This document shows positions 8,841 through 18,761 of a stretch of 64,000 nucleotides of DNA, one piece after another (the stretch's first letter is position 1; every line of letters starts with the position of its first letter). The stretch comes from an uncultured Burkholderiales bacterium (GTDB taxonomy: Bacteria > Pseudomonadota > Gammaproteobacteria > Burkholderiales > Eutrophovitaceae). The notes under the pieces were generated by a model. The model made no database searches. It saw only the letters and a program-made list of their open reading frames with translations, and was not told where the DNA came from. Location of the stretch: NCBI GenBank assembly GCA_951812315.1, contig CATOSA010000008.1, forward strand, positions 1 through 64,000, written 5' to 3'. The translations under genes were made by a program, and so were the position numbers.

Positions 8841-9022
8841 TCATGCTCCGCCGGCCCAGCCAGTGCTTACTCGATCGGGAACGGCAAGCAGGTATTCAAT
8901 ACGACAGGATTCGAATGCCCCCATTGACGTGTACTTCGCGAACATGAACGCGCGGCCAGATCGAAACCAATTCGGTCGGGACGAGTCGAATTGGTTTGCG
9001 CACTGACGGAGATTGACGGCTC

Positions 9023-9863
9023 TTGCAACTCGCTATCATCACAGGATTATCCGGTTCCGGAAAGAGTATTGCGTTAAACGTACTCGAAGACAGCGGCTAT
9101 TACTGCGTGGACAATTTGCCCGCGCAATTGCTGGCCGAAACCGTCGATTTTCTGCGCAACGCCGGGTACCAGCGCGTCGCCGTCAGTATCGACGTTCGCA
9201 GTGGCTCGAGTCTGGCGCGCCTGCCCGACTTGCTGGAACAGATCAAGTCCGAAGAGCTTGAAACACATATCGTCTTCCTCGACGCCAAAGTCGGAACGCT
9301 GGTCAAACGATTTTCCGAAACACGCAGACGTCATCCGCTCGCGGACGACCAGCGCACATTGACCGAATCCATCGAGCGCGAGCGCCAGCTTCTCGAAGTC
9401 ATCGGCAATCTCGGTCATCGCATCGACACCAGTGAGTTGAATCCGAACACACTCAGAACCTGGGTGCGCGATTTGCTGTCGCTTTGACGACAGCGGTCTG
9501 GTGGTTCTGTTTCAGTCATTCGGGTTCAAGCACGGCATCCCGCTGGATGCCGACTTTGTGTTTGACGTACGCTGTCTTCCCAATCCCCACTATGATCCGC
9601 AGTTGCGAGATTTGACCGGGCGCGATCCGGACGTAGTGCGCTTCCTCGAAGCAGACGCCGACGTCGAAAACATGGCGAGAGACATTAGGGAATTCGTAAA
9701 ACAATGGCTGCCGAGTTTCGTACGTGACAATCGAAGCTACCTGACCGTCGCGATTGGATGTACTGGTGGCCGCCATCGCTCTGTATATCTCGTGGAACGG
9801 CTGTCAGCACATTTCGGCCAGCAGCGACCAGTACTCGTGCGCCACCGGGAACTGGCGGTTTGA
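9023..9863 (+). pseudogene. rapZ: RNase adapter protein RapZ, frameshifted
   Basis: P-loop nucleotide-binding protein; in E. coli RapZ presents the small RNA GlmZ to RNase E. It starts at TTG 9023 (GGAG about 11 nt upstream; a TGA just before excludes longer starts) with Walker A GLSGSGKS and SGYYCVDNLP. The first frame stops at 9487 after RDLLSL. The second half, [21 protein letters not shown] and [17 protein letters not shown], continues in another frame from about 9486. Removing one T near 9483-9485 restores 279 residues, close to the E. coli length of 284. No slippery site is known for rapZ, so this is mutation or sequence error. Confidence 0.85.
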
Positions 9864-9936
9864 TGTTTGTCGTTGCGACGTTGCAGCGACCTGTTCGCTG
9901 GACCAGTCAGGCAAGTACACGCCTGGCCACTCGTAG

Positions 9937-10562
9937 ATGAGCCAATCGCGTACGGTTACGCTGGCATTCACCGGTGCCTCGGGCATGCCGTACGGCGTGC
10001 GCTTGCTCGAATGCCTGCTGCAGTCCGGAACGCGCGTATACCTCGTCTACTCGCAAGCAGCGCAAATAGTCGCCCGTCAGGAAATGGATCTGTCATTACC
10101 GGGTCGCGCAAAAGACGCCCAATCTTTTTTTGAAGAACGGTTCTCGACGCAAGCAGATCAACTGCAGGTGTTTGGGCGGGAAGAGTGGTTCGCGCCGGTC
10201 GCGTCGGGCTCAAATCCGGCAACAGCCATGGTGATCTGTCCCTGTACGATGGGGACACTGGCATCGGTCGCTGGCGGGTTGTCCGACAATCTGATCGAAC
10301 GCGCCGCCGACGTCATGCTCAAGGAGCGCCGGCCGCTGATCCTCGTACCACGCGAAACACCGCTGTCGGCAATTCACATGGAAAACATGCTGCGCCTGTC
10401 GCGCGCGGGGGCGGTCATTCTTCCGGCAAACCCGGCTTTTATCATCACCCTGACAGCGTTGATGCACTGGTTGATTTCGTCGTTGCGCGCATTCTCGACC
10501 AACTCCAGGTCGCTCACAGCTTGATGTCACGCTGGGGCAGCAAGAAAGCCGGCGCCGAGTAA
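9937..10562 (+). pseudogene. ubiX: Flavin prenyltransferase UbiX, frameshifted near the C-terminus
   Basis: UbiX makes prenylated FMN for the decarboxylase UbiD. Family motifs visible: [76 protein letters not shown]. After ANP at about 10436 the frame is lost; in the next frame the expected ending [20 protein letters not shown] follows and stops at 10562. Adding one C to a CCC run (aacccgg) gives 208 residues, a normal length. As read, the last part is replaced by unrelated residues. Downstream of rapZ and 7 nt before the LON-domain gene. Confidence 0.87.
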
Positions 10563-10569
10563 GCGGATC

Positions 10570-11165
10570 GTGGCGGACATGCAAGCTATAACGGTGACGA
10601 ATATTCCGATATTTCCGCTCAATCTGGTGCTGTTCCCCGGCGCTGCACTGCAATTGAAAATATTCGAGCAACGTTACCAGCACATGACCAAGATCTGTCT
10701 CCGTGACGATACGCCGTTTGGCGTTTGCCGAATTCGCACCGGCCAGGAAGTCGGCACGCCCGCAGAGCACGAACCCGTTGGGTGCAGCGCGCGCATCGTC
10801 AATTGGGACATGCCACATCCAGGACTGTTTCATCTCAACTGCACGGGAGAAACCGTATTTCGTATCATCGAAGTGCGCGTTGAAGACAATGGATTGATCC
10901 GCGGCGATATTGAGTGGTTAGCGGAAAATAATGATGATGTCGTCGATCCCGAGAAGCCATGTGCCGCAGCGCACTCGAACGCATTGTTGAACAAGCCGGT
11001 GATCGTTTTGTCAGCGCGCCCAATGCATTTGATGATCCGGCCTGGGTCAGTTATCGCCTGGCCGAAATTATTCCTGTCGCCACACCAGTCAAACAAAACC
11101 TGCTCGAGCAACGCAGTGCTGCAGAGCGTGTGTCGCGCATCGCTGAACTGCTTCAGTCATCCTGA
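10570..11165 (+). pseudogene. LON N-terminal substrate-binding-domain protein, frameshifted
   Basis: Stand-alone Lon N-terminal domain protein (YcbJ/PUA-like type, peptidase S16 N-terminal domain, no protease part). It opens with IPIFPLNLVLFPGAALQLKIFEQRY, the hallmark of the domain. The start is GTG 10570, or ATG 10579. At about 10958 the frame breaks; the C-terminal part ALERIVEQAGDRFVSAPNAF and SYRLAEIIPVATPVKQNLLE lies in another frame and stops at 11165. One extra C in GAAGCC would rejoin it to 198 residues. Its 3' end overlaps that of convergent mutY by 13 bp. Confidence 0.8.
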
Positions 11166-12229
11166 GCCGTGCGCAGTTGCGCAACCAGCTTTCGCACCGG
11201 AACCGGTATCGCGCAGGTCAACGCACTACACGGTTGAACCCACATTCGACCCGGCGCCTCGACGCGCGTATCGCGCTGTATTACACGACACCGCAACGGC
11301 GATATATTCAACGAAAAATGCGTGAAGCCGTGTTCGAGAGGCGCCATCAGATCCGCTGATTGCACGGCGACACCGAAGCGATGTTGGCACGCCTGCGCAG
11401 CATCGCCAATCGCGTCAATCTCGGGGAAGCTCCACAGTCCGCCCCAGATGCCAGGGGCCGACCGTTTTTCCAGCATGATCTCGCCATCACTTTCCAGAAT
11501 CAGCATCACCGTCGATCGACGTGGTCGTTCTTTTTTTGGGCGAGCTGCTGGCAACGCTTTGACCCGATCCTGTATCCGTGCAATACATTGCCCCGAAAGT
11601 GGGCACTCACTGCACTTGGGCCGGCTGCGGATACATACCTGTGCTCCAAGGTCCATCAGTCCCTGTGTATAAGCCTGCACATCGTGATCAGGCAGGAGAT
11701 TGTCAGCCAATGCCCATAGTCGATTGCCGACGGCGCTGCTTCCAGGATAACCGTCAATTGCAAAGCAACGCGCCAGCACCCTTTTGACGTTGCCGTCAAG
11801 AATCGGGAAACGTTGGTCAAACGCAAATACGGCGATCGCGCCGGCGGTCGACCGACCGACACCCGGCAGTGAAAGTATGTCCTCGAAGCGATTGGGGAAA
11901 CTGCCCTGATGGCGTTCCATGATCTCGCGCGCAGCGCGGTGCAGGTTGCGCGCGCGCGCGTAATATCCCAGCCCGCTCCATTCTGCGAGAACCGCGTCTT
12001 CGGGGGCCTCTGCCAGGCCGGCGATGGTTGGAAATCGAGCAACAAACTGCTCAAAATACGGAATCACCGCGGCGACCTGAGTCTGCTGCAACATGATCTC
12101 CGACAACCAGATCCGATAAGGATCTGCAGTATTTTGCCAGGGAAGATGGTGGCGCCCGGCTCGCCGCTGCCATGCGATCACATGTTTCGAAAATTTCACG
12201 GACTCGTTGGCGGCCACCCGGTCGCTCAT
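11153..12229 (-). CDS. mutY: A/G-specific adenine DNA glycosylase
   Basis: Removes adenine mispaired with 8-oxoguanine. The catalytic Glu is in LSEIMLQQTQV, the helix-hairpin-helix is LPGVGRSTAGAI, and the catalytic Asp is in PILDGNVKRVLAR. The [4Fe-4S] cysteines are in CIRSRPKCSECPLSGQC, with C-x6-C-x2-C-x5-C spacing. The C-terminal NUDIX-like 8-oxoG recognition domain (MLEKRSAPGIWGGLWSFPE) is complete. 358 residues, usual length. Lies 4 nt after asmA in the same direction, an arrangement common in gammaproteobacteria. Intact. Confidence 0.96.
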   Translation of the reverse strand: MSDRVAANESVKFSKHVIAWQRRAGRHHLPWQNTADPYRIWLSEIMLQQTQVAAVIPYFEQFVARFPTIAGLAEAPEDAVLAEWSGLGYYARARNLHRAAREIMERHQGSFPNRFEDILSLPGVGRSTAGAIAVFAFDQRFPILDGNVKRVLARCFAIDGYPGSSAVGNRLWALADNLLPDHDVQAYTQGLMDLGAQVCIRSRPKCSECPLSGQCIARIQDRVKALPAARPKKERPRRSTVMLILESDGEIMLEKRSAPGIWGGLWSFPEIDAIGDAAQACQHRFGVAVQSADLMAPLEHGFTHFSLNISPLRCRVIQRDTRVEAPGRMWVQPCSALTCAIPVPVRKLVAQLRTAQDD

Positions 12230-12233
12230 CGCA

Positions 12234-14705
12234 TCACCGCAACAATTTCTTCAACTGATCACGAAGTGCGTCTTTGGGTTCGACAACTGGATTGTCGGGT
12301 TCACCTTCGCTGTTTCCAGCGGGCACGCTCGGTATGTCTCCGTCAAACAGTTGTTCCAATACTTCGGAATCGAGCTGACCCTCGAGTTCCGCCTCAAGCT
12401 TCTGTTCAAGCTTCTTTTGCTCCGCTTTGATCCGTTCCTTCGCCTGATCGGCAATCGCGTCGGAAAATTGCAGCTCATACCTGAGCGCTGATGTCGGCCC
12501 GACGATCCGTACCGGAACAGTGATTCCGGCAACGTCGGCAATATCTTTACCGTCCTGTCCGCTGGACGTAGCAACCAGCGTGACATTGGCAACATAGTCG
12601 AGCGCACTTTCGACCAGGTCAATATCACCCGTGCCATTGAGTCGGATGAACGGTGAACGAAGTGACAAATCTTCGTTGCGGGCCTTTCCATTGCGGATAT
12701 TGAAGCTCGCGGTGAGATCCGTGAAATCCGTTTTTTGGGCCGGCGCCGCAGTCGCTTCCCTATTTCGCTTCAAGGAAAGAAGGTCGCCGGCATTGCGCAT
12801 CGACTGTGCCAGATTGATGCCTTTTACAGAACCGTCTTTCAGCGCAATACTCGTGGTCCCGGAGAGTGTACCGGTCAACGCACTTACGGTTTCGCCGCGG
12901 GCTGTCAAATCAAGCTCTACCGTACCGCGACCGTCGAGCAGGTCCTGATCAATTGAATCGCGCAGCAACGGTCCGATTTGCACACTCGACATGGTTTGCC
13001 TGAGGGCAAACGCGTTCGATTTTGCGTTGGCCGTAACGACACCACGCGTCGAACCGCCATGAAGTCTCGCGAAAAACGGGTTGACTTCTGCTTTTCCGCC
13101 AGCGACTTTGACGTTGAACCGAACGTCTGACAGCGTAATCCCGGAGGCGATCAGTTTACCGACGCGCAGCTCACCAGCGACATTTAGTGCTTCCAACGGT
13201 GACAGGTCAATCTGCGCTTCCTCCTGCGCACTGCCCTCTTGCTCGCCATCTTTTTGACTGGCGTCTGTGTCGGCATTTGCCGAGGCGCCCTGCTCAGACG
13301 CCGTATAGCGGTCAATGTCGAGATAGTCGATCCCGACGTCAAATCTCAAAATGGGATCGGCAAATCGCGTCACATCGAACACACCTTCAATCTCGGATTC
13401 GTCGAAGCGGACCTTCAAATCCGCATGGACTTTCTCCCCTTTGAGATTCGCTCCAATCGCACCGACAACCGGAATTGTGGTCGATTCTGTCGGCAACGCC
13501 GGCGAATGTGCCTCGAACTGCCCTGCAACTCCGGACAAATTGAAAACTTGCCTGTCGAGATCGCCTTTAACGGTAGTCGTCACACGACCTTTCAATGCCT
13601 GATCCGCCTGGTTGGCGTCGAGCTCCAAAGCGAGCTCACCGATCGACAGAACATTCTCCGACACTGAAACACCGCTTAGCCGAATAGCGGATTCAGCGCG
13701 CATGTCCGGTTCGCGCTCACCGGAAACTTCAGCGCCCGCGATCACCCCCGTGAATGAGGCCGTCAATTCATTGACAGTTGTCACTCCCTTTTCGATGCGT
13801 AGATTCGGCACAGATACTTCGGATCCGAACGTGTCCGCGCCGATCGTTGCATTCGCTTCAATTTCGAGTTCGCCAACGTTGACCCGTTCGACATTCGGGC
13901 GTGCCTCGATGTTCGCGGAGAAGCGCATGTCCAATGCGCTGAGTGTAGCGGCGACGCCCTCTACACCACCCTCCAGGTCATCAATCGTAAATATCTGATT
14001 CTCCGTGTCGGCAAGAATCCTGGCCGACGCGTGCGTGCGCAAATCGATTACAGGCCGATCGGCACGAATGGTCGCGCGGTACTCCACTTTGGTTGGAACG
14101 CCCGAGGCAACGCGACCGGTTTTAACTGCGAGCTCGGAAACTTCGTACGTCACTCCAGCCACTTCATCTTTCCAGCGCAGCGTGGAATTCACAATGCGCA
14201 CGCCCTCGATATCGAGTTTCACAGCAGACGGCTCCGCCGCATCTTCGCTGCTGCCCCGCTGCTGATCGTCGCTCTCGATCTGCCCGTCCGCGTCATCTTC
14301 GGTCTGGCCGAGTGATAGCAGATCATCAATATTCATCTTGCCGTCGGCACGTTTGATGATCTGAGCACGAAGTCCGTCAAGCACCACCTTGTCGACGACA
14401 ACATCGCCGGACAGCAGGGGCAAAAGTGCCAGCGCGATTCGCATTTCGTCTACACCGGCAAACTCCGTCTCCGAACCATGTTCGGACAAGCTGGTGCCGG
14501 CAAGCGTGACACCAATCTTCGGGAACAACGTGAGCTGCAAATCACCGTCGATGGACAGCGTACGGCCGGTCTTCTCAGTAACCAGGCGCGTGATGTCGTC
14601 CTTGTAGTCATTGGGATTGAACGTCGCCGCGACATAGCCAAACACGAGGCCGGTCAACACGATCAGCGCGGCGAGCACGATCAACCCATATTTCAGATAG
14701 CGCAT
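12234..14705 (-). CDS. asmA: AsmA-family envelope protein
   Basis: Large periplasmic protein anchored by one N-terminal helix (YLKYGLIVLAALIVLTGLVF), with an AsmA N-terminal domain (FNPNDYKDDITRLVTEKTGR, LTLFPKIGVTL) and an AsmA_2-type C-terminal domain (GTVELDLTARGETVSALTG, LRYELQFSDAIADQAKERIK). AsmA-like proteins are implicated in lipid transfer to the outer membrane. ATG 14705 gives 823 residues; an ATG 27 nt upstream is less likely. A charged low-complexity patch (TDASQKDGEQEGSAQEEA) is in the middle. Probably co-transcribed with mutY. Confidence 0.9.
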   Translation of the reverse strand: MRYLKYGLIVLAALIVLTGLVFGYVAATFNPNDYKDDITRLVTEKTGRTLSIDGDLQLTLFPKIGVTLAGTSLSEHGSETEFAGVDEMRIALALLPLLSGDVVVDKVVLDGLRAQIIKRADGKMNIDDLLSLGQTEDDADGQIESDDQQRGSSEDAAEPSAVKLDIEGVRIVNSTLRWKDEVAGVTYEVSELAVKTGRVASGVPTKVEYRATIRADRPVIDLRTHASARILADTENQIFTIDDLEGGVEGVAATLSALDMRFSANIEARPNVERVNVGELEIEANATIGADTFGSEVSVPNLRIEKGVTTVNELTASFTGVIAGAEVSGEREPDMRAESAIRLSGVSVSENVLSIGELALELDANQADQALKGRVTTTVKGDLDRQVFNLSGVAGQFEAHSPALPTESTTIPVVGAIGANLKGEKVHADLKVRFDESEIEGVFDVTRFADPILRFDVGIDYLDIDRYTASEQGASANADTDASQKDGEQEGSAQEEAQIDLSPLEALNVAGELRVGKLIASGITLSDVRFNVKVAGGKAEVNPFFARLHGGSTRGVVTANAKSNAFALRQTMSSVQIGPLLRDSIDQDLLDGRGTVELDLTARGETVSALTGTLSGTTSIALKDGSVKGINLAQSMRNAGDLLSLKRNREATAAPAQKTDFTDLTASFNIRNGKARNEDLSLRSPFIRLNGTGDIDLVESALDYVANVTLVATSSGQDGKDIADVAGITVPVRIVGPTSALRYELQFSDAIADQAKERIKAEQKKLEQKLEAELEGQLDSEVLEQLFDGDIPSVPAGNSEGEPDNPVVEPKDALRDQLKKLLR

Positions 14706-14839
14706 CAGAACCAATTCCCGGAAATGTAACAATGCGGCGCAGAACGACCGAGCACATGTTCGCGACTATCAATCTGTGGCCGAATCGTACCGTCAAATGG
14801 CAAAACCGGCCCGTCTGCCGTTATTCGCATCGAACAGGC

Positions 14840-17086
14840 CTACGTTTTATACGGTCCGGTTTCACGCGGTTCACGCTGTTCGCTGCCCTGTGGCGGTGTC
14901 GGCACATAGTGCGATGGCACCCGCCCGCGTTCGGTCACCCGGCGCCGCGCAGATGCAGGGGATTCAACCGCGTCGCGCGCGAGCATTGCGGCCTTGCGAT
15001 CAACCGGCACTACTTGTGCCGCATCTGGCGGCGGCATCACACTCGCAGGATAGAACGCGATCGTCTTGCTGCGCAAATCGACCTTGCGCTTCGGGTCAAC
15101 ATCTCGCGCATTCGTTGCTTTGGGTTTCACCGCGACCCCGTCTACCATCTCCAGATCGAACCACCACTTTTTGGCCGCAATGCGTTTGCCGTTGCCGAGC
15201 CTGTCATCCAGCCAGGTTGCAATCGGCACCAGCAACGGCTTGAGCCACATTGCATTCACACCCAGCCAGCTTGCGCCACGTGTCAGCAAGGCACCGTCGG
15301 CATCGACCACCTTGTTGAGCGGGCACATTTTCATGCAGCGGCCACACGCGGAGCCCTTGGCATTGGTCAACCGGTAACGCGTGCAGCGCTCGACATCCGG
15401 CTTCCACATTTCGTAGCCGTTGAACATCACTTTATCCGAGAACGAGATCGCATCGCACGGACATTCGCGGGCACACTTGAGACAGCGGCTGCAGAAATAC
15501 TGCAATCCGAAATCGATCGGCTTATCGACTGTAAGCGGCAGGTCCGTAGTCAACACCACGGACTTGAAACGCGGGCCGAAAAAGGGATTGAGCACCAGTT
15601 CGCCGATTCGACTCAATTCACCCAGACCCGCCCACAGAATCAGCGGAATGTGCAATACGTCACTATCGGCGTTCGTTTGCGAGCGCGCCGCGAATCCTGC
15701 ACCGCGTAGCGTTTCGGCGATGATGCCGGCAATCTCTGCGCCGCGCAGATAGCCACGCATGGACTGCGCTCCCGAGATCCAGTCATCACCACTTGCGCCT
15801 TCCATGGTCTCATGGCCCTGGTCAATCAGCATGACAACCGCATAGCGATGATACGGTTCGATCGGTGTGCCGTCTTCCTTGTGCGAAAACCATGCGTAGC
15901 GCGGAATCTCGCAAATACCGGTGAGATCCGCCCCGAGAAAATACGAAAGCGACTTGATTGCCCTGGCGTTCGCGTCCGGGTCGTGAAAACGTTCATCCTC
16001 TTTGTCTGCAATCGGCCCGTCCTGAAACGGCACCATATTTCGAATCATGCCCAACTGACTACGCGACAACGGATGCTTGAATGAAAATCGCGTGCGCTCG
16101 CGTTGCGATTTCTTGCCGAGATCGCCTTGCAGAGCACGTTCGAAAAACGCCGCTCGCTTGGGCACGCGCGGTACTTCATCGTCCAGAATCAAGGTTGTCG
16201 GTCGCTCAACTTGCCTGACCGTCTCCATTGGAAATCGCCCCAGATGGGATGCGCGTTTCGCCCGGCGGCGCCGTTCCCGGCCTGATTGCGCTCCGTTGAT
16301 GCCCCACCAGTAGCGTAGACCCGTTACTGCTTGCAGTGCGCGAGCGTGCAGCGGTTCGTCGACAGCAAGTTCGTACGACGTCGAAACGACCGCGAGCGAA
16401 TAAGACCGGCCGACGAAAGGGTTGACACATTCGTCGCCACGACGAACGTTCAATCCGGCAAGTACCGCCAGACGTTCGGCGTCCACCCGGCTGTACTCGG
16501 CAAAATGGGCGCGCGCCGACCATCCCATGTTGCGGATCTGGCCGGCAACGCATACCGCAATCTCTCCGGCACGCATCTCACTCACGCATTTGTGCGCTGG
16601 TAGCACCCAGTCGAGCGCAATGTTTCCCTGATCCGGCAGCCGGCCGTGTTCAACCAGAATGACTATCGCATAGGTATGCGCAAGACTGTCGGCTCCCGCG
16701 TACCATGCGCGCTCGGGGAACCGGCAAACACCCACCTGGCTCGCGTCCATAAAATACGCCGCACCCTTGACGTCTTGTGCGCACCGGGCAAGGTCATCGG
16801 GAACGGGCGCACATGCAGGTGCAACATCGCCATCAATGTCTTTGGCGATGATCTCGCAGTAGCGCAGTGCGGCACTTGCAAGTAATCCCTCGTGACGAGG
16901 CGCGACTGGCGCTGAAATCGCAGGGCGCTTCGTCTCGACGACCATTACGCTTGCGTCACGCCGCAAGACCTCAAGCGGAAATGAACCAAGATGAAATGGC
17001 CGGTATTTAGACCGCTCGCGAACAAACACTTTCGGAACCCCGGTTAACTTAGGCGCAGTCTGACATGGTGTTGCCGACATCGCCAC
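14840..17086 (-). CDS. Reductive-dehalogenase-like Fe-S protein with duplicated domain
   Basis: 748 residues. The second half (about 320-620) resembles the reductive dehalogenase / QueG-like catalytic fold: FLGADLTGICEIPRYAW, YHRYAVVMLIDQGHE, LNPFFGPRFKSVVLTTDLPL, then two ferredoxin-type clusters CSRCLKCARECPCDAI and CGRCMKMCP. The first half (about 90-300) repeats the fold without cysteine clusters (YFMDASQVGVCRFPERAWY, TYAIVILVEHGR, VNPFVGRSYSLAVVSTSYEL). There is no Tat signal or membrane anchor, so a cytosolic enzyme is likely. The C-terminal tail is long, basic and proline-rich. No rdhB neighbour. Corrinoid binding and the reaction are not established by sequence alone. Confidence 0.75.
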   Translation of the reverse strand: MAMSATPCQTAPKLTGVPKVFVRERSKYRPFHLGSFPLEVLRRDASVMVVETKRPAISAPVAPRHEGLLASAALRYCEIIAKDIDGDVAPACAPVPDDLARCAQDVKGAAYFMDASQVGVCRFPERAWYAGADSLAHTYAIVILVEHGRLPDQGNIALDWVLPAHKCVSEMRAGEIAVCVAGQIRNMGWSARAHFAEYSRVDAERLAVLAGLNVRRGDECVNPFVGRSYSLAVVSTSYELAVDEPLHARALQAVTGLRYWWGINGAQSGRERRRRAKRASHLGRFPMETVRQVERPTTLILDDEVPRVPKRAAFFERALQGDLGKKSQRERTRFSFKHPLSRSQLGMIRNMVPFQDGPIADKEDERFHDPDANARAIKSLSYFLGADLTGICEIPRYAWFSHKEDGTPIEPYHRYAVVMLIDQGHETMEGASGDDWISGAQSMRGYLRGAEIAGIIAETLRGAGFAARSQTNADSDVLHIPLILWAGLGELSRIGELVLNPFFGPRFKSVVLTTDLPLTVDKPIDFGLQYFCSRCLKCARECPCDAISFSDKVMFNGYEMWKPDVERCTRYRLTNAKGSACGRCMKMCPLNKVVDADGALLTRGASWLGVNAMWLKPLLVPIATWLDDRLGNGKRIAAKKWWFDLEMVDGVAVKPKATNARDVDPKRKVDLRSKTIAFYPASVMPPPDAAQVVPVDRKAAMLARDAVESPASARRRVTERGRVPSHYVPTPPQGSEQREPRETGPYKT

Positions 17087-17231
17087 AGATGCGGGACAAG
17101 CGCCCGCTCACCGCAACGATTGAACGCCAGCTTGATCTGCTCGCGCCGGCGGCGCATCTCGCAACGCGTCGAATTCGTCAACGAACACACCGCCTGACGA
17201 GGGCAAGATACACTGATCGGGCAACTGTTTA

Positions 17232-18320
17232 TCAGTTCACAGGGACCGTAAGAACCGGCGCGACATGTTTGGCTGCGGAGTCTGCGAGGCGCATGCCTAT
17301 GAAGGTCCGGAGAAACGAAAAAGAACGTTTGCTGCGTGTGTCAGTCGCGTCGACGTAAAACCACCAGCCGCGAAAACGAACTTCCACGGCGGCATTGTCC
17401 GGTCGCTTCTCAGATGAACGAACTGTGATAAATCGCAATTCGTCCTCGATTTCAGACCTGAGCGGTTCGACAATTCCGGCATCAAGGTGGGTGGCAGGAA
17501 TGTCGATCCCGTATCCCATAAAGCGGAGTACATCGTATGCCGAGCGTTGCTGCACGTGAATCGCGGAGTCGGAGCGTCCGGGTGTTTCGCGAAGCGGCAA
17601 GAGAATGTCAGAACCGTCCAGTACCGCCTCGATGCCCAGCAGATCGAAGAACTCACGCACGCTCCCCTCGTACCCGTCCGTATAGCTATGGATATCCCAG
17701 AAGAAGCGGCCCGCCTCCTTGTCAGCACTCGTTTGAACGACATCGAGAACGTCGGCCGCACGCAACTGCTCGTAGAGCGCAACGAAGCGCGCGAACTTCG
17801 GTGACGGCGGCTGTAAACCGTGCGAAGGGTTTCGCAGACCATTGATACGGTCTAGCCCAAGGTGAAGCACGGGTCCAGTGCCGTCGGCCAGTCGTTCGAG
17901 CAACAACCACTCCCGCGTCGACACCGGTGCAATCATCCGCCGGGTGAAATCCTCGCCACTCAACGGAACGTACGAGATTGTCGGGTTTTCCTCATAGCCG
18001 ACGCCTGCCGAAAGCGGAACCAGATTGCCGGCGAAGTTGGCATCATCACCGACCCCGACCTGCGCGCCGGCCCGCGCGCTGAAGCGAAGATTCGCGGTGA
18101 TACTGGCGACGGAGATCATGCCAAAGCTCTCGTCGTACCGCATGCGCACAAGCACGTTCAGGATTTGCTCATTCTCGGTGCGATTGATCACTTCGATATA
18201 CACGCCCCGGCCGGCAGTTACCGACTGCGGACCGACTGTGGCGCAACCTGCCAATGCGAGCGTGCACGCGACTAACAGTGTATTCGCGCCGTAAAGGACA
18301 GCGCGAATGCGCGCCGGCAC
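17232..18320 (-). CDS. Putative lipoprotein of unknown function
   Basis: The frame is open to 18479, but a GTG at 18320 places a short basic start and a hydrophobic stretch (ANTLLVACTLALAGC) before a lipobox LAGC, so lipoprotein export is likely. The mature part (about 335 residues) has no motif I recognise: an early beta-rich region (GRGVYIEVINRTENEQILNV), then a helical middle and FFDLLGIEAVLDGSDILLPL. Upstream in-frame starts give an unlikely extra membrane segment. Head-to-tail with the dehalogenase-like gene, 145 bp apart. Function unknown. Confidence 0.6.
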   Translation of the reverse strand: MPARIRAVLYGANTLLVACTLALAGCATVGPQSVTAGRGVYIEVINRTENEQILNVLVRMRYDESFGMISVASITANLRFSARAGAQVGVGDDANFAGNLVPLSAGVGYEENPTISYVPLSGEDFTRRMIAPVSTREWLLLERLADGTGPVLHLGLDRINGLRNPSHGLQPPSPKFARFVALYEQLRAADVLDVVQTSADKEAGRFFWDIHSYTDGYEGSVREFFDLLGIEAVLDGSDILLPLRETPGRSDSAIHVQQRSAYDVLRFMGYGIDIPATHLDAGIVEPLRSEIEDELRFITVRSSEKRPDNAAVEVRFRGWWFYVDATDTRSKRSFSFLRTFIGMRLADSAAKHVAPVLTVPVN

Positions 18321-18761
18321 AACCGACGCAAGTCCTGAATCCACGAGTGCTACCAGAGAGATTACAAATCGCCTAACCACGAACCAGCTCCGAACACATG
18401 TACCGACCGGCACATGACACCAATACGCTCTGATTGTGTCGACCACCTTTGCACATAGCAATTTTTCAACGCCGATCACCGCGGCTGATGATCAACCAAG
18501 CATAGCATGCGCATACCGGAAATCTGCCGCACGACAAAAGTGGCTGCCCGGACGCCGCATGCTGCAGTGCTTTTATCGTTACTGCGGCGGCATTCTTCCG
18601 TCGCAATTTTCGTCGGTTAAAATTACGCGTTCCACTGCAAAAACGAACGAAGCGTTGATTCGCGCTGCGCTGACAGTTTCACCGCATGTCGCTCACCGCC
18701 CGACGCCAAACCAATCGTCGTTGCGCCTGGGAATCCTGAATTCCAACCCGAGAGGCACACC
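18321..18761. other. Intergenic region between divergent lipoprotein and sulfatase genes
   Basis: About 440 bases holding the presumed promoters of the leftward lipoprotein and the rightward dead sulfatase. If the lipoprotein starts further upstream (frame open to 18479) the gap is shorter. Several in-frame ORF fragments show no recognisable protein. No repeat or RNA recognised. Confidence 0.4.

Noticed and set aside
9480-9500. Programmed frameshifting in rapZ
   Set aside because: No slippery heptamer or downstream structure seen, and rapZ is not known to use frameshifting; neighbours show similar one-base faults.
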